Shown: positions 1 through 7,560, counted from the first letter of the stretch. The stretch is 64,000 nucleotides of DNA from JBHHUI01 sp965248775 (GCA_965248775.1 OZ252150.1:1054001-1118000); one strand, 5' to 3'. Notes: generated by a model from the letters alone, not told the origin. Numbers and translations are program-made.

Positions 1-1496
1 ATCGGCAAGGGCGAACTTCTTGCTGGGAGTGAACCTTGACAATTGCATAGTTACGTGGCCTTGGCCGCCAGCTTGGTACCGATGGTATTGAGATTGGCCG
101 CCAGGATGGCCAGCCCGACCCAACGGTGGAAGCCTGCTTCGCCACGATTGCGGCAACGGTCGAGTCGATAGCGGCGTTTCAAGACACTTATCCGACCTTC
201 GACGCCGGCGTGGTAACGCCGGCCACGGCGGAACCAGAGTTGCTTTTCATGGGCCCGACGTTGTTTGGATTTGTGCTCGGGCTTGGGCAAGATGACGCGC
301 GCGACACCTAATGCGCGAGCATAAGCTTCGTTGCCGGGCGAGTAGAGTCCGCGATCGCCGCTGACCTGTTCCGGTGCGCAGCCAAACTGCTGCGTGTGCT
401 GGTCGAGGGCAGGTTGCCACTGATTGACATCGTTCGGATTGCCAGCGAGGACGCGCCAGTTGCTTAGCAAGCCGCCGTCGACTTCATCGAGCCAGACCTT
501 GCGCCCGAACTCGGTGGGCTTGCGGACCTTGTTCCTGCGGATGATGGCGGTATGCGGTTCAAAGAGACTTACGAGCTTCTCACTCGCCGGGACACTCTCG
601 CCGGCGAAGACCCGCCGCTCACATTGACTGATGACCTGCTCGACACGCGGGGTGAAGGTCTCGAGGGTCGCGGTCAAGCGCTGCGCTGCGCGATCTTTCT
701 GTGTCTGCAGCTGCTCCAGAACGATTTTCGCCTGCTGCACACTCTGGCGGGCGACCTGCAGCAGCTTGCGGTACGTGGTCGTCAGCTGCGCTTTAGCTGT
801 CTCGGAGCGCCTGCGGGCCTGATTGGCCACCTGGCGAGCATACTTGCGGGCACTGCGGGAGCGGTTGCGGAACGTCTCTTGCGTCAGTTCGCCCGTCTCA
901 GCGTGCGCCCAAGCACACGCACACCATCAGCCAGCAGGCCGTTGTCAGTGGGGTAGCGGATGTTGGTCTCGACAACCGTTCCATCTGTGCGCAGCTTGCG
1001 GCCACGGGTGATCTTTAGCCTGCTGGCCAGCTGCAACACGTGGGCGTTCAGGGAGATAAGTGTTTCAGGTTGGAGCAGGTTCGCCCAGCGCAGGAGCGTC
1101 TTCTCGTCCGGCACGCGCTCGAAGTACACGCGGCAGAAGTGGCGCAGTACCAGACTGTCCCTGACATGTTTCTCTGTTTCCGCGTAGCTCCTGCCGTACA
1201 AATGCTTTACGACTAACACCCTGAGCACGACTTCCACCGGCGTGGAGTTGCGGCCCGTCTGTAGTGTTTTCGGATAGCGTCGCGCAAAGTCACCGCGCAC
1301 TCGCTGGTAGAGCTCGTCGTCATCCAGCAATACGTCGATATGCGCCAACACCGGGTCCATCTCACTCGTCAATGCCAGAATGTCCAGGAAGAACTTGTCG
1401 ATTTCGTGGCGGTCACGTAACATTGCAGCGGCCCTTTCTGTGGAAAATGCGGGTTTGATCATTCGCATCTTCTCACAGGAGGGCCACTTTCGCACC
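1..1496 (-). mobile_element. DUF772-type insertion sequence, tandem copy 1
   Basis: This is the first of two tandem copies of one insertion sequence. Bases 1-1496 match 1509-3004 at a constant offset of 1508, with only two substitutions that I can see (near 220 and 277). It carries one transposase on the minus strand, split between two frames. The copies are separated by 12 bp (1497-1508). The left end may lie outside the window, and I could not define terminal inverted repeats with certainty. Confidence 0.85.
51..830 (-). CDS. DDE transposase, C-terminal part (copy 1)
   Basis: C-terminal catalytic part of a DDE transposase. Visible family features are a long basic coiled region, then RRVFAGESV, EPHTAIIRR, GDRGLYSP (catalytic Asp region) and EGRISVLKRR (catalytic Glu region), ending at LNTIGTKL. 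The frame stays open upstream to about position 918, overlapping the end of the N-terminal reading frame by about 35-40 bases. A -1 shift in that overlap would give one full protein of about 470 residues. I see no classic slippery heptamer, so this is either an unusual programmed shift or a fixed mutation. Copy 2 has the same arrangement. Confidence 0.8.
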   Translation of the reverse strand: MANQARRRSETAKAQLTTTYRKLLQVARQSVQQAKIVLEQLQTQKDRAAQRLTATLETFTPRVEQVISQCERRVFAGESVPASEKLVSLFEPHTAIIRRNKVRKPTEFGRKVWLDEVDGGLLSNWRVLAGNPNDVNQWQPALDQHTQQFGCAPEQVSGDRGLYSPGNEAYARALGVARVILPKPEHKSKQRRAHEKQLWFRRGRRYHAGVEGRISVLKRRYRLDRCRNRGEAGFHRWVGLAILAANLNTIGTKLAAKAT

Positions 1497-1498
1497 AC
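884..1498 (-). CDS. DDE transposase, N-terminal DUF772 part (copy 1)
   Basis: N-terminal part of the transposase, with the DUF772 domain typical of IS5/IS1182/ISNCY-like enzymes (STPVEVVLRVLVVKHLYGRS and SLVLRHFC) followed by DGTVVETN, which contains the first catalytic Asp. The likely start is the Met of MIKPAF at 1462 or the Met two residues before it at 1468. The frame stops at TGA (884-886) just where the protein should continue into the 51-830 frame. Confidence 0.8.
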   Translation of the reverse strand: MVRKWPSCEKMRMIKPAFSTERAAAMLRDRHEIDKFFLDILALTSEMDPVLAHIDVLLDDDELYQRVRGDFARRYPKTLQTGRNSTPVEVVLRVLVVKHLYGRSYAETEKHVRDSLVLRHFCRVYFERVPDEKTLLRWANLLQPETLISLNAHVLQLASRLKITRGRKLRTDGTVVETNIRYPTDNGLLADGVRVLGRTLRRAN

Positions 1499-1558
1499 CT
1501 AATCAGAAATCGGCAAGGGCGAACTTCTTGCTGGGAGTGAACCTTGACAATTGCATAG

Positions 1559-2338
1559 TTACGTGGCCTTGGCCGCCAGCTTGGTACCGATGGTATTGAG
1601 ATTGGCCGCCAGGATGGCCAGCCCGACCCAACGGTGGAAGCCTGCTTCGCCACGATTGCGGCAACGGTCGAGTCGATAGCGGCGTTTCAAGACACTTATC
1701 CGACCTTCGACGCCGGCGTGGTAACGCTGGCCACGGCGGAACCAGAGTTGCTTTTCATGGGCCCGACGTTGTTTGGATTTGTGCCCGGGCTTGGGCAAGA
1801 TGACGCGCGCGACACCTAATGCGCGAGCATAAGCTTCGTTGCCGGGCGAGTAGAGTCCGCGATCGCCGCTGACCTGTTCCGGTGCGCAGCCAAACTGCTG
1901 CGTGTGCTGGTCGAGGGCAGGTTGCCACTGATTGACATCGTTCGGATTGCCAGCGAGGACGCGCCAGTTGCTTAGCAAGCCGCCGTCGACTTCATCGAGC
2001 CAGACCTTGCGCCCGAACTCGGTGGGCTTGCGGACCTTGTTCCTGCGGATGATGGCGGTATGCGGTTCAAAGAGACTTACGAGCTTCTCACTCGCCGGGA
2101 CACTCTCGCCGGCGAAGACCCGCCGCTCACATTGACTGATGACCTGCTCGACACGCGGGGTGAAGGTCTCGAGGGTCGCGGTCAAGCGCTGCGCTGCGCG
2201 ATCTTTCTGTGTCTGCAGCTGCTCCAGAACGATTTTCGCCTGCTGCACACTCTGGCGGGCGACCTGCAGCAGCTTGCGGTACGTGGTCGTCAGCTGCGCT
2301 TTAGCTGTCTCGGAGCGCCTGCGGGCCTGATTGGCCAC
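1559..2338 (-). CDS. DDE transposase, C-terminal part (copy 2)
   Basis: Same as the 51-830 gene. Two residues differ: Gly for Glu in the PxHKSK segment and Gln for Arg in the FRRGxRYH segment. These match the two base substitutions between copies. It needs a -1 shift from the upstream frame to make the whole enzyme. Confidence 0.8.
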   Translation of the reverse strand: MANQARRRSETAKAQLTTTYRKLLQVARQSVQQAKIVLEQLQTQKDRAAQRLTATLETFTPRVEQVISQCERRVFAGESVPASEKLVSLFEPHTAIIRRNKVRKPTEFGRKVWLDEVDGGLLSNWRVLAGNPNDVNQWQPALDQHTQQFGCAPEQVSGDRGLYSPGNEAYARALGVARVILPKPGHKSKQRRAHEKQLWFRRGQRYHAGVEGRISVLKRRYRLDRCRNRGEAGFHRWVGLAILAANLNTIGTKLAAKAT

Positions 2339-2391
2339 CTGGCGAGCATACTTGCGGGCACTGCGGGAGCGGTTGCGGAACGTCTCTTGCG

Positions 2392-3003
2392 TCAGTTCGC
2401 CCGTCTCAGCGTGCGCCCAAGCACACGCACACCATCAGCCAGCAGGCCGTTGTCAGTGGGGTAGCGGATGTTGGTCTCGACAACCGTTCCATCTGTGCGC
2501 AGCTTGCGGCCACGGGTGATCTTTAGCCTGCTGGCCAGCTGCAACACGTGGGCGTTCAGGGAGATAAGTGTTTCAGGTTGGAGCAGGTTCGCCCAGCGCA
2601 GGAGCGTCTTCTCGTCCGGCACGCGCTCGAAGTACACGCGGCAGAAGTGGCGCAGTACCAGACTGTCCCTGACATGTTTCTCTGTTTCCGCGTAGCTCCT
2701 GCCGTACAAATGCTTTACGACTAACACCCTGAGCACGACTTCCACCGGCGTGGAGTTGCGGCCCGTCTGTAGTGTTTTCGGATAGCGTCGCGCAAAGTCA
2801 CCGCGCACTCGCTGGTAGAGCTCGTCGTCATCCAGCAATACGTCGATATGCGCCAACACCGGGTCCATCTCACTCGTCAATGCCAGAATGTCCAGGAAGA
2901 ACTTGTCGATTTCGTGGCGGTCACGTAACATTGCAGCGGCCCTTTCTGTGGAAAATGCGGGTTTGATCATTCGCATCTTCTCACAGGAGGGCCACTTTCG
3001 CAC
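2392..3003 (-). CDS. DDE transposase, N-terminal DUF772 part (copy 2)
   Basis: Same as the 884-1498 gene, with a DUF772 N-terminal domain and the same premature TGA at the DGVRVLGRTLRRAN end. The likely start is the MIKPAF Met near 2970. That both copies carry the same frame break shows it was present before the duplication, or is a functional feature of the element. Confidence 0.8.
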   Translation of the reverse strand: MRKWPSCEKMRMIKPAFSTERAAAMLRDRHEIDKFFLDILALTSEMDPVLAHIDVLLDDDELYQRVRGDFARRYPKTLQTGRNSTPVEVVLRVLVVKHLYGRSYAETEKHVRDSLVLRHFCRVYFERVPDEKTLLRWANLLQPETLISLNAHVLQLASRLKITRGRKLRTDGTVVETNIRYPTDNGLLADGVRVLGRTLRRAN

Positions 3004-3004
3004 C

Positions 3005-3409
3005 GGAAACTAGGGTAGTGAGAGCCCTCATTTCGTGGTTGCTTTTTCCTTATTAACGGCATCATGTGCGCCAATGGGAACTGGCCTACACTTGCACCTG
3101 CCGGGTGCCCCGGCGGCACGCGGTCACGCGCGATACCGACGCAGTACAGCGCGTCCAGTAGTGTCCGCGACTGGGTTCGGCATTGTGCAGCGCCGTGGTA
3201 GTTCGGTAGGGAATTGGTTGATTGGTGTGAATGATTTTAGGGAGATAGAGAACGAATAATGATTCGAAAACAACTCTCGGCGGATTGTTGTTAGTGTATC
3301 CTTCCTGCACGCATACTTTAACGGTATAACTGTCTTTGCACCCGTATCTTCGTTCGGTGGCCGGTCATCCGGCCGCAGCAATGGAGTTTCACGCACAGGC
3401 CCGCAACTC
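3005..3409. other. gene-free stretch between tandem IS and cyclase gene
   Basis: About 400 bp with no convincing coding region. It holds a GC-rich hairpin-prone segment (near 3098-3125) and an A/T-rich stretch before the cyclase gene. I see no clear promoter consensus. Short open frames here have no recognisable content. Confidence 0.5.
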
Positions 3410-4303
3410 ATGGAAGAACGCCAAGAGATAGAACAAGCTATTGCCCAATTAGAAGCGCAACGAGGGACTCTAGGGGATTCCGCCGTCGATGTGGCCTTAG
3501 CTGGATTGCGTCGTAGGTTGGAAGAGCTCGACGGTGGGGGGCCTCCAGCCGAGCCAGAAGCGGAACGGCGGCGCGGCGAGCGGCGGGTTGTAACGGTGCT
3601 CTTCTGCGATGTCGTCGGCTCAACTGCGCTGGCCGAGAAGATGGATCCCGAGACCTGGACGGGGCTGATGAATACCACCTTCGAGCATCTCACTGCGCCG
3701 GTCGATGAGTATGACGGCAACGTGGCCCGCTTAATGGGCGATGCTATTCTGGCCTTCTTCGGCGCGCCGACGGCACATGAGGACGATCCCCAACGAGCAA
3801 TTCTGGCGGGTTTGAAAATGCTGGAGAACGTCCACCCTTTGCGGGAGCGACTCCAGCAGGAACAAGGATTGGACTTCAACATTCGCGTTGGTATTAATAC
3901 AGGTCTGGCGGTGGTGGGCGACGTGGGGACGGCGCTGCATGGTGAGTACTCCGCGATGGGCGACGCCGTTAACCTGGCGGCGCGCATGGAACAGACGGCT
4001 GCGGCAGGCACGGTGCAGGTGGGTCACGATACCTACGCTCTGGTCGCTCCCTTGTTTGACTTCGAAGAGTTGGGTGGTATTACGGTCAAGGGCAAGGAAG
4101 AGCCGGTACTGGCATATCGCGTGCTTGGCCGAAAGTCCCAGCCCGGCGGGCTACGGGGTTTGAGTGGGCATGGCATCAGCGCACCCCTGATCGGCCGGGA
4201 TGATGAGTACAGCAGCGCCGCCAGCGCCTTTGGCCGTCTTCAAGCAGGAGAAGGTAGCATCCTGGCCATCATCGGCGAGGCCGGCATCGGCAAATCGCGC
4301 TGA
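3410..4303 (+). CDS. class III adenylate/guanylate cyclase-AAA regulator, N-terminal fragment
   Basis: N-terminal part of a large signalling ATPase. Residues 1-45 are a charged helix. Residues about 57-245 form a class III nucleotide cyclase domain with VTVLFCDVVGST (metal Asp), LMGDAILAFFG (second metal Asp) and EYSAMGDAVNLAARME. From about 265 an AAA/STAND ATPase begins with IGRDDE and reaches Walker A (GEAGIGKSR), where a TGA ends the frame. The next frame continues exactly where the family should go on (LIAEIRREFL), so a single base is missing near 4302. The family normally makes proteins over 1000 residues with C-terminal TPRs. It is expected to be a cytoplasmic sensor making cAMP or cGMP. 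Confidence 0.85.
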   Translation: MEERQEIEQAIAQLEAQRGTLGDSAVDVALAGLRRRLEELDGGGPPAEPEAERRRGERRVVTVLFCDVVGSTALAEKMDPETWTGLMNTTFEHLTAPVDEYDGNVARLMGDAILAFFGAPTAHEDDPQRAILAGLKMLENVHPLRERLQQEQGLDFNIRVGINTGLAVVGDVGTALHGEYSAMGDAVNLAARMEQTAAAGTVQVGHDTYALVAPLFDFEELGGITVKGKEEPVLAYRVLGRKSQPGGLRGLSGHGISAPLIGRDDEYSSAASAFGRLQAGEGSILAIIGEAGIGKSR

Positions 4304-4347
4304 TAGCGGAGATTCGTCGAGAGTTTCTGTCAGAGCGCCTAACCTGG

Positions 4348-5973
4348 TTGGAGGGTCACGCGCCCTCCAATGGGCAGAGCATTAGCTATCTGCCGTTCCA
4401 AGAGATTCTGCGGACCTCCGCCGGCATCGACGACGAGGACGACGAAAGCCTGGCTTGGCGCAAACTGGAGACGCACATTCAGGCCCTGTTTCCAGAGCGA
4501 ATAGCCGAGATACTGCCTTATCTGGCCAGCTTGCTGGTCCTGGAACCAGGCGAGGCCTACCTCGAGCGGGTCAAGTATCTGGACAGCGAGGCGCTGGGGC
4601 GGCAGATCTATCGCGCGATGCGCCTCTACATCCGCCAGCTTGCGCATGACCGGCCGTTGGTCCTGGTGTTCGACGACCTGCACTGGATGGACGGTTCGTC
4701 GGTCGGCCTGGTGGAACACTTGTTACCGCTGGTGCGCGAGATTCCTCTGTTGGTGTGTGGACTCAGCCGACCGGATTCTGAAAGGCGCGCGGTCCGACTG
4801 CACCAGATTGCTGAGCGGGAATATGCGGACTGCTTCACCAATATTGTTTTGACCCCGCTCTCGACGGGCGATAGCGGCCGCCTCGTACACAATTTGTTGG
4901 AAATCGACGGGATGCCGGCGCAAGTGCGCGCCATGATGGTGGCCAAGGCTGACGGCAATCCTTTTTATCTGGAAGAAATCGTGCGCGACCTGATCGACGC
5001 CGGCGCATTGGTGCAGGATACTGACTCAGGCAATTGGCGCGCAACCGAACAGATCGAGCAGGTATCGGTGCCCGACACTATCCAGGGTCTGCTTTTGGGT
5101 CGGATCGACCGGCTGGATGAGGATCTCAAGCGTGTCCTGCGGCGGGCCGCGGTGGTCGGCCGCACGTTCCTTTTTAGAGTTCTGAATGCCGTCCTGCGGG
5201 ACAATCGCGAACTGGATAACCATATTACACGCCTGCAACAAGTGGAGATCATCCGGGAGAGGCAACAAACACCGGAACTGGAGTACATTTTCAAACACGC
5301 CTTGGCTCAGGAAGCGGCCTACGAGAGCATCTTGCTACAAGAGCGACGCGAAATGCACGCGCGGGTGGGCGTGGCCATCGAGACACTGTTCGCAGAGAAG
5401 ATCGGGGAGTTCTATGGCTTGCTGGCCTATCACTACTCAGCTGCCGAACGCTGGGATCGGGCACAGGAATACTTGCTGAAAGCCGGCGACCAGGCAGGCC
5501 GTATGGCGGCCGATTCAGAAGCCTTGGGCCACTATGAACGGGCGATGACGATCTTCAGCAAGATTCGGGGGGAGGAAGGGGACCCGCTCGAAAGGGCACA
5601 GTTGGAGCGCAAGATTGGACAGGCGCTCCTTCGTTTGGGACAGTATGAGCAGGCGAAACCCTACCTGGAGCGCGCCTTGGCACTGCTGGGCGCGCCAGCA
5701 CTGCCGGATTCACGCAGGGGAACGCGCCTGGCGATCCTGGGCGCCGTTCTCAGACAGGCTGGGCATAGTCTCCTGCCGCGCCTGTTCGTCCGGCCGATGG
5801 ATGCTGCCTCGGAGTTGGAGGTGGAAGAAGTCTTTTTGGCGACCGCCGCCCTCATCCATATAGAAACCCTGTATGATGAACTGCACCCTGTAAACAAGAC
5901 ACAAAAAGAAAGACCCCCACTGCGGTCATCCAGTCAGACACCTGATTTGATATGGTGTCTGTTTGGTTTTTAG
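4348..5973 (+). pseudogene. cyclase/AAA/TPR regulator, C-terminal fragment, truncated by IS3
   Basis: Continuation of the 3410 gene after the frameshift; the coding sense actually resumes at about 4303. Visible parts are Walker B and sensor (LVLVFDDLHWMD near 4660-4695), the winged-helix-like region of STAND ATPases (DTIQGLLLGRIDRL) and the first TPR-like helices (AQEYLLKAGDQAGRMAADSEALGHYERA). Native sequence ends at 5897, where an IS3 element begins; the last ~25 codons are IS sequence. I do not find the rest of the TPR domain beyond the IS at 7561, so the 3' end was deleted. The gene is almost certainly dead. Confidence 0.8.
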
Positions 5974-6197
5974 TTGTATGCGTTCATAATTGTAGAACTC
6001 GATATATTGGTCAATCAATTCATGCGCCCGCTCAAAGCTTGGCACGCGGATATGGCGGAGCGCTTCCGCTTTCAAATGACCAAAGAAGTTCTCCATGGGC
6101 GCATTATCCCAACAATTGCCACGCCGAGACATGGAAGGGGTGATGTGATACGCCCGGGTAAGGGCAGCATACTGCTTGGAAGTGTATTGATATCCCC

Positions 6198-6382
6198 CCA
6201 GTCTAGTACATTCGCCCAGTCACCGCGTACTGCCGCAACGCGGCGAGTGTCACGACCCAGTGCGTTCGTACAGTCACGTGCAGACTGCATCGTGATGACT
6301 GGGTGAATGTACTGGGTCACGAAGTGGAGTGCGCACTTCACTCTGTGACGTGCAGACTGCATCGTGATCGACTGGACTAGGT
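6198..6382. repeat. nest of about seven interlocked mini-elements in orfB
   Basis: A block of about 185 bp sits inside the HSD-x-G codons of orfB. The outermost element begins CCAGTC at 6198, pauses at 6213/6214 and resumes at 6370 with GACTGG then ACTAG. Inside it, one element is split 6215-6222 and 6304-6322; within that lie one at 6223-6249 and one at 6250-6269 plus 6297-6303, and the latter holds one at 6270-6296. Two more follow: 6323-6347 (AAGTG, GAGTG, CACTT, CACTC) and about 6348-6368, a shortened copy of the 6270 element. Boundaries are uncertain by 1-3 bases for the last three. Confidence 0.8.
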
Positions 6383-6467
6383 GGTCACTGTGCAGGAGCA
6401 GTCCCGCAGTGACCTTTTCTTTACGTCTGGCCTGCTTGAGGGTATCGATGACTAAGCGCACAGAATT

Positions 6468-6520
6468 GCCCAGTCCCGCACAGTGCCGTGCACACTGCAT
6501 CGGTATCGGTACTGGACGGG
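6468..6520. repeat. two nested mini-elements (53 bp) in orfB
   Basis: Insertion between GAATT and GTGTCTT of the IS3 orfB. The outer element is 6468-6479 plus 6507-6520 (A=CCAGT with A'=ACTGG; B=CCCG with B'=CGGG). The inner one is 6480-6506 (A=CAGTG with A'=CACTG; B=TGCCG with B'=CGGTA, 4 of 5 pairs). The inner element is a diverged version of the one at 6270-6296, with a paired change in A and A'. Removing 53 bp gives an uninterrupted frame (GRHNSVRLVIDTLK). Confidence 0.8.
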
Positions 6521-6615
6521 GTGTCTTCCCAGACGATGTGCAACGATGAAACCGTCGAACAGGTCCTTGATGGTGGCCAGATACGCCCAGCCTTGTTGGG
6601 TAGCGATGTAGGTGA

Positions 6616-6641
6616 CACCTGTACTGCGTACGGCGCAAGTG
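6616..6641. repeat. single 26-bp mini-element in orfB
   Basis: Clean 26-bp insertion that splits GGTGATATCAG as GGTGA and TATCAG. Excision restores the IS3 motif QKWVTDITYI. The element begins CACCTGTACTGCG and ends GGCGCAAGTG. Its reverse complement occurs at 27800-27825 in an unrelated IS with only two differences. No target-site duplication is seen. Confidence 0.85.
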
Positions 6642-6692
6642 TATCAGTAACCCATTTCTGATTGGGTTGGTTTGCTGCGAAATCTCGGGCCA

Positions 6693-6772
6693 CACAGTGA
6701 AGCCCAGTACCGAACGCCCAGTCACGAATGAACTGGGTCGTGAAACTGGGTCGGTATGCGCACTGCACTTTG
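6693..6772. repeat. triple nest of mini-elements (80 bp) in orfB
   Basis: The outer element (6693-6702 plus 6757-6772, 26 bp) is identical to the uninterrupted copy at 27488-27513. It contains a 27-bp element (6703-6716 plus 6744-6756; A=CCCAGT/ACTGGG, B=TACCGA/TCGGTA), which in turn contains a 27-bp element at 6717-6743 (A=CCCAGT/ACTGGG, B=TCACGA/TCGTGA). The two inner elements share A but have a different, still complementary, B pair. Excising 80 bp restores NLLARDF. Confidence 0.85.
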
Positions 6773-7075
6773 AGAGATTGGCATAGCGCTGGTGAAAATC
6801 TAAGCGGGCCCTTTGCTTATAGGGGTGGCGTTGCCTGGCAATGGAGCGGATATTGAGCTTGTTCATCAGCCGTAAAACCGCTTTGTGGTTGATGACCAGC
6901 CCTTTGTGTTGTCGCAACCACAAAGCAACCCTGCGATAGCCATAGGTTCTGTGCGATTTTTCCCAGGCTTGCTGCACCGCTTGCAGCCGCGCGCTATCTT
7001 TGTCCGGCTGCTGGCTGCGCTTGAGCCAGGCGTAATAGGCAGCTCGCGAAACTGCGAAGAAAGTACACATTGCCT

Positions 7076-7516
7076 TCACAGTGTATCTTCTTTTGTACTG
7101 GTAGATGACCCGCTATTGCGCCGTGCGAGCTCGTCCGTGCGCAATTCGGTATGGAATATTTTTAGGAGCACATTTTCCATGCGCAACCGTTCCAGCTCCT
7201 CCTGCGGACTTTCCGCCGGCCGACGAGGAGGCCGACCCTTCGGTTTGGCAAAGGCTGCCCCTCCCTTGCGGCGATATTGGCGCACCCAGACCTTCACACC
7301 CAGTCATCACGATGCAGTCTGCACGTCATGACCCAGTACATTCATGACTGGGTGACTGTACGAATGAACTGGGTCGTGAAGATCTCGGCGGGGCAGCCCG
7401 AGTGCTTCAACTACCTCTGCGCGGGTCAGGCCTTCTTCCAGAAACATGCGTACCGCTTCCAGCTTGGTCGCTTTCGGGTAGTTTTTCATCCCCTTTTTCC
7501 CAGACATAAAAAGCAC
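7076..7516 (-). pseudogene. IS3 orfA (helix-turn-helix), interrupted once
   Basis: N-terminal HTH protein of the IS150-like element: KNYPKATKLEAVRMFLEEGL then VVEALGLPRRD, followed after the 81-bp block (7298-7378) by KVWVRQYRRKGGAAFAKPKG and the leucine-zipper-like ESPQEELERLRMENVLLK. The inserted block is a multiple of three but brings a TGA, so OrfA is truncated. The start is an ATG at 7516, or the Met at 7504, near an AGGAGGTGC-type ribosome site. Confidence 0.8.
7298..7378. repeat. triple nest of mini-elements (81 bp) in orfA
   Basis: The outer element is 7299-7305 plus about 7360-7379 and equals the 6717-6743 sequence. Inside it, 7306-7324 plus 7352-7359 is the reverse complement of the 6270-6296 element. 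Inside that, 7325-7351 is a further CCCAGT/ACTGGG element whose B pair is TCATGA/TCATGA. The 6270-type element sits at the same point of its host element as it does in the 6250-6303 nest. Edges are ambiguous by one base. Confidence 0.85.
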
Positions 7517-7560
7517 CTCCTGCTTTTATCTTCTCACAGGGGGTGCTTTTATTTTGTGTC

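Larger units (their letters stand above)
1509..3004 (-). mobile_element. DUF772-type insertion sequence, tandem copy 2
   Basis: Second tandem copy of the element at 1-1496, in the same orientation and nearly identical. Its right end passes directly into unrelated DNA at 3005. Tandem head-to-tail IS copies with a short spacer can arise by insertion next to a resident copy or by unequal recombination. The near identity means the duplication is recent, or is an assembly duplication. Confidence 0.85.
5926..7079 (-). pseudogene. IS3 orfB integrase-type transposase, interrupted four times
   Basis: Reading the minus strand from a GTG at 7079, which overlaps the orfA stop as GTGA, gives the IS150-type OrfB start (CTFFAVSRAAYYAWLKRS), the HTH_21 region (SHRTYGYRRVALWLRQHKG) and then the rve integrase core. 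The core is broken at 6772-6693, 6641-6616, 6520-6468 and 6382-6198. Splicing these out restores ANLLARDFAANQPNQKWVTD, then ITYIATQQGWAYLATIKDLF, then RLVIDTLKQARRKEK, HSD-x-GYQYTSKQY and SRRGNCWDNAPMENFFGHLK (catalytic Glu), ending TKQTPYQIRCLTG. The reconstruction shows the insertions are clean and gives their exact limits. Confidence 0.85.
5898..7560 (-). mobile_element. IS3-family (IS150-like) element loaded with mini-insertions
   Basis: The ends are imperfect inverted repeats: GACACAAAA then a CCCCC run at 5898-5918, and GGGGGTGCTTTTA then TTTTGTGTC at 7539-7560. Inside, on the minus strand, are orfA and orfB of an IS150-like transposase. The element is 1663 bp, too long for this family. 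Five inserted blocks (6198-6382, 6468-6520, 6616-6641, 6693-6772, 7298-7378) add about 425 bp, and removing them leaves about 1238 bp, a normal IS3 length. The blocks are made of nested 26-27 bp elements. The IS is inactive as it stands. Confidence 0.9.

Noticed and set aside
3150..3185. CCAGT...ACTGG pair before the cyclase gene as another mini-element
   Set aside because: Only the A pair is present; I could not find a matching B pair or a host frame to define edges.
6198..7378. The short repeats as a CRISPR array
   Set aside because: Units are nested and inverted with no regular spacer length, differ in sequence, and no cas genes are present.
5898..7560. The repeats as integron attC sites or REP elements
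   Set aside because: attC sites and REPs fold as plain or side-by-side hairpins and have no A-B-A'-B' order; there is no integron integrase or RayT-like transposase in the window, and the repeats lie inside transposase genes.
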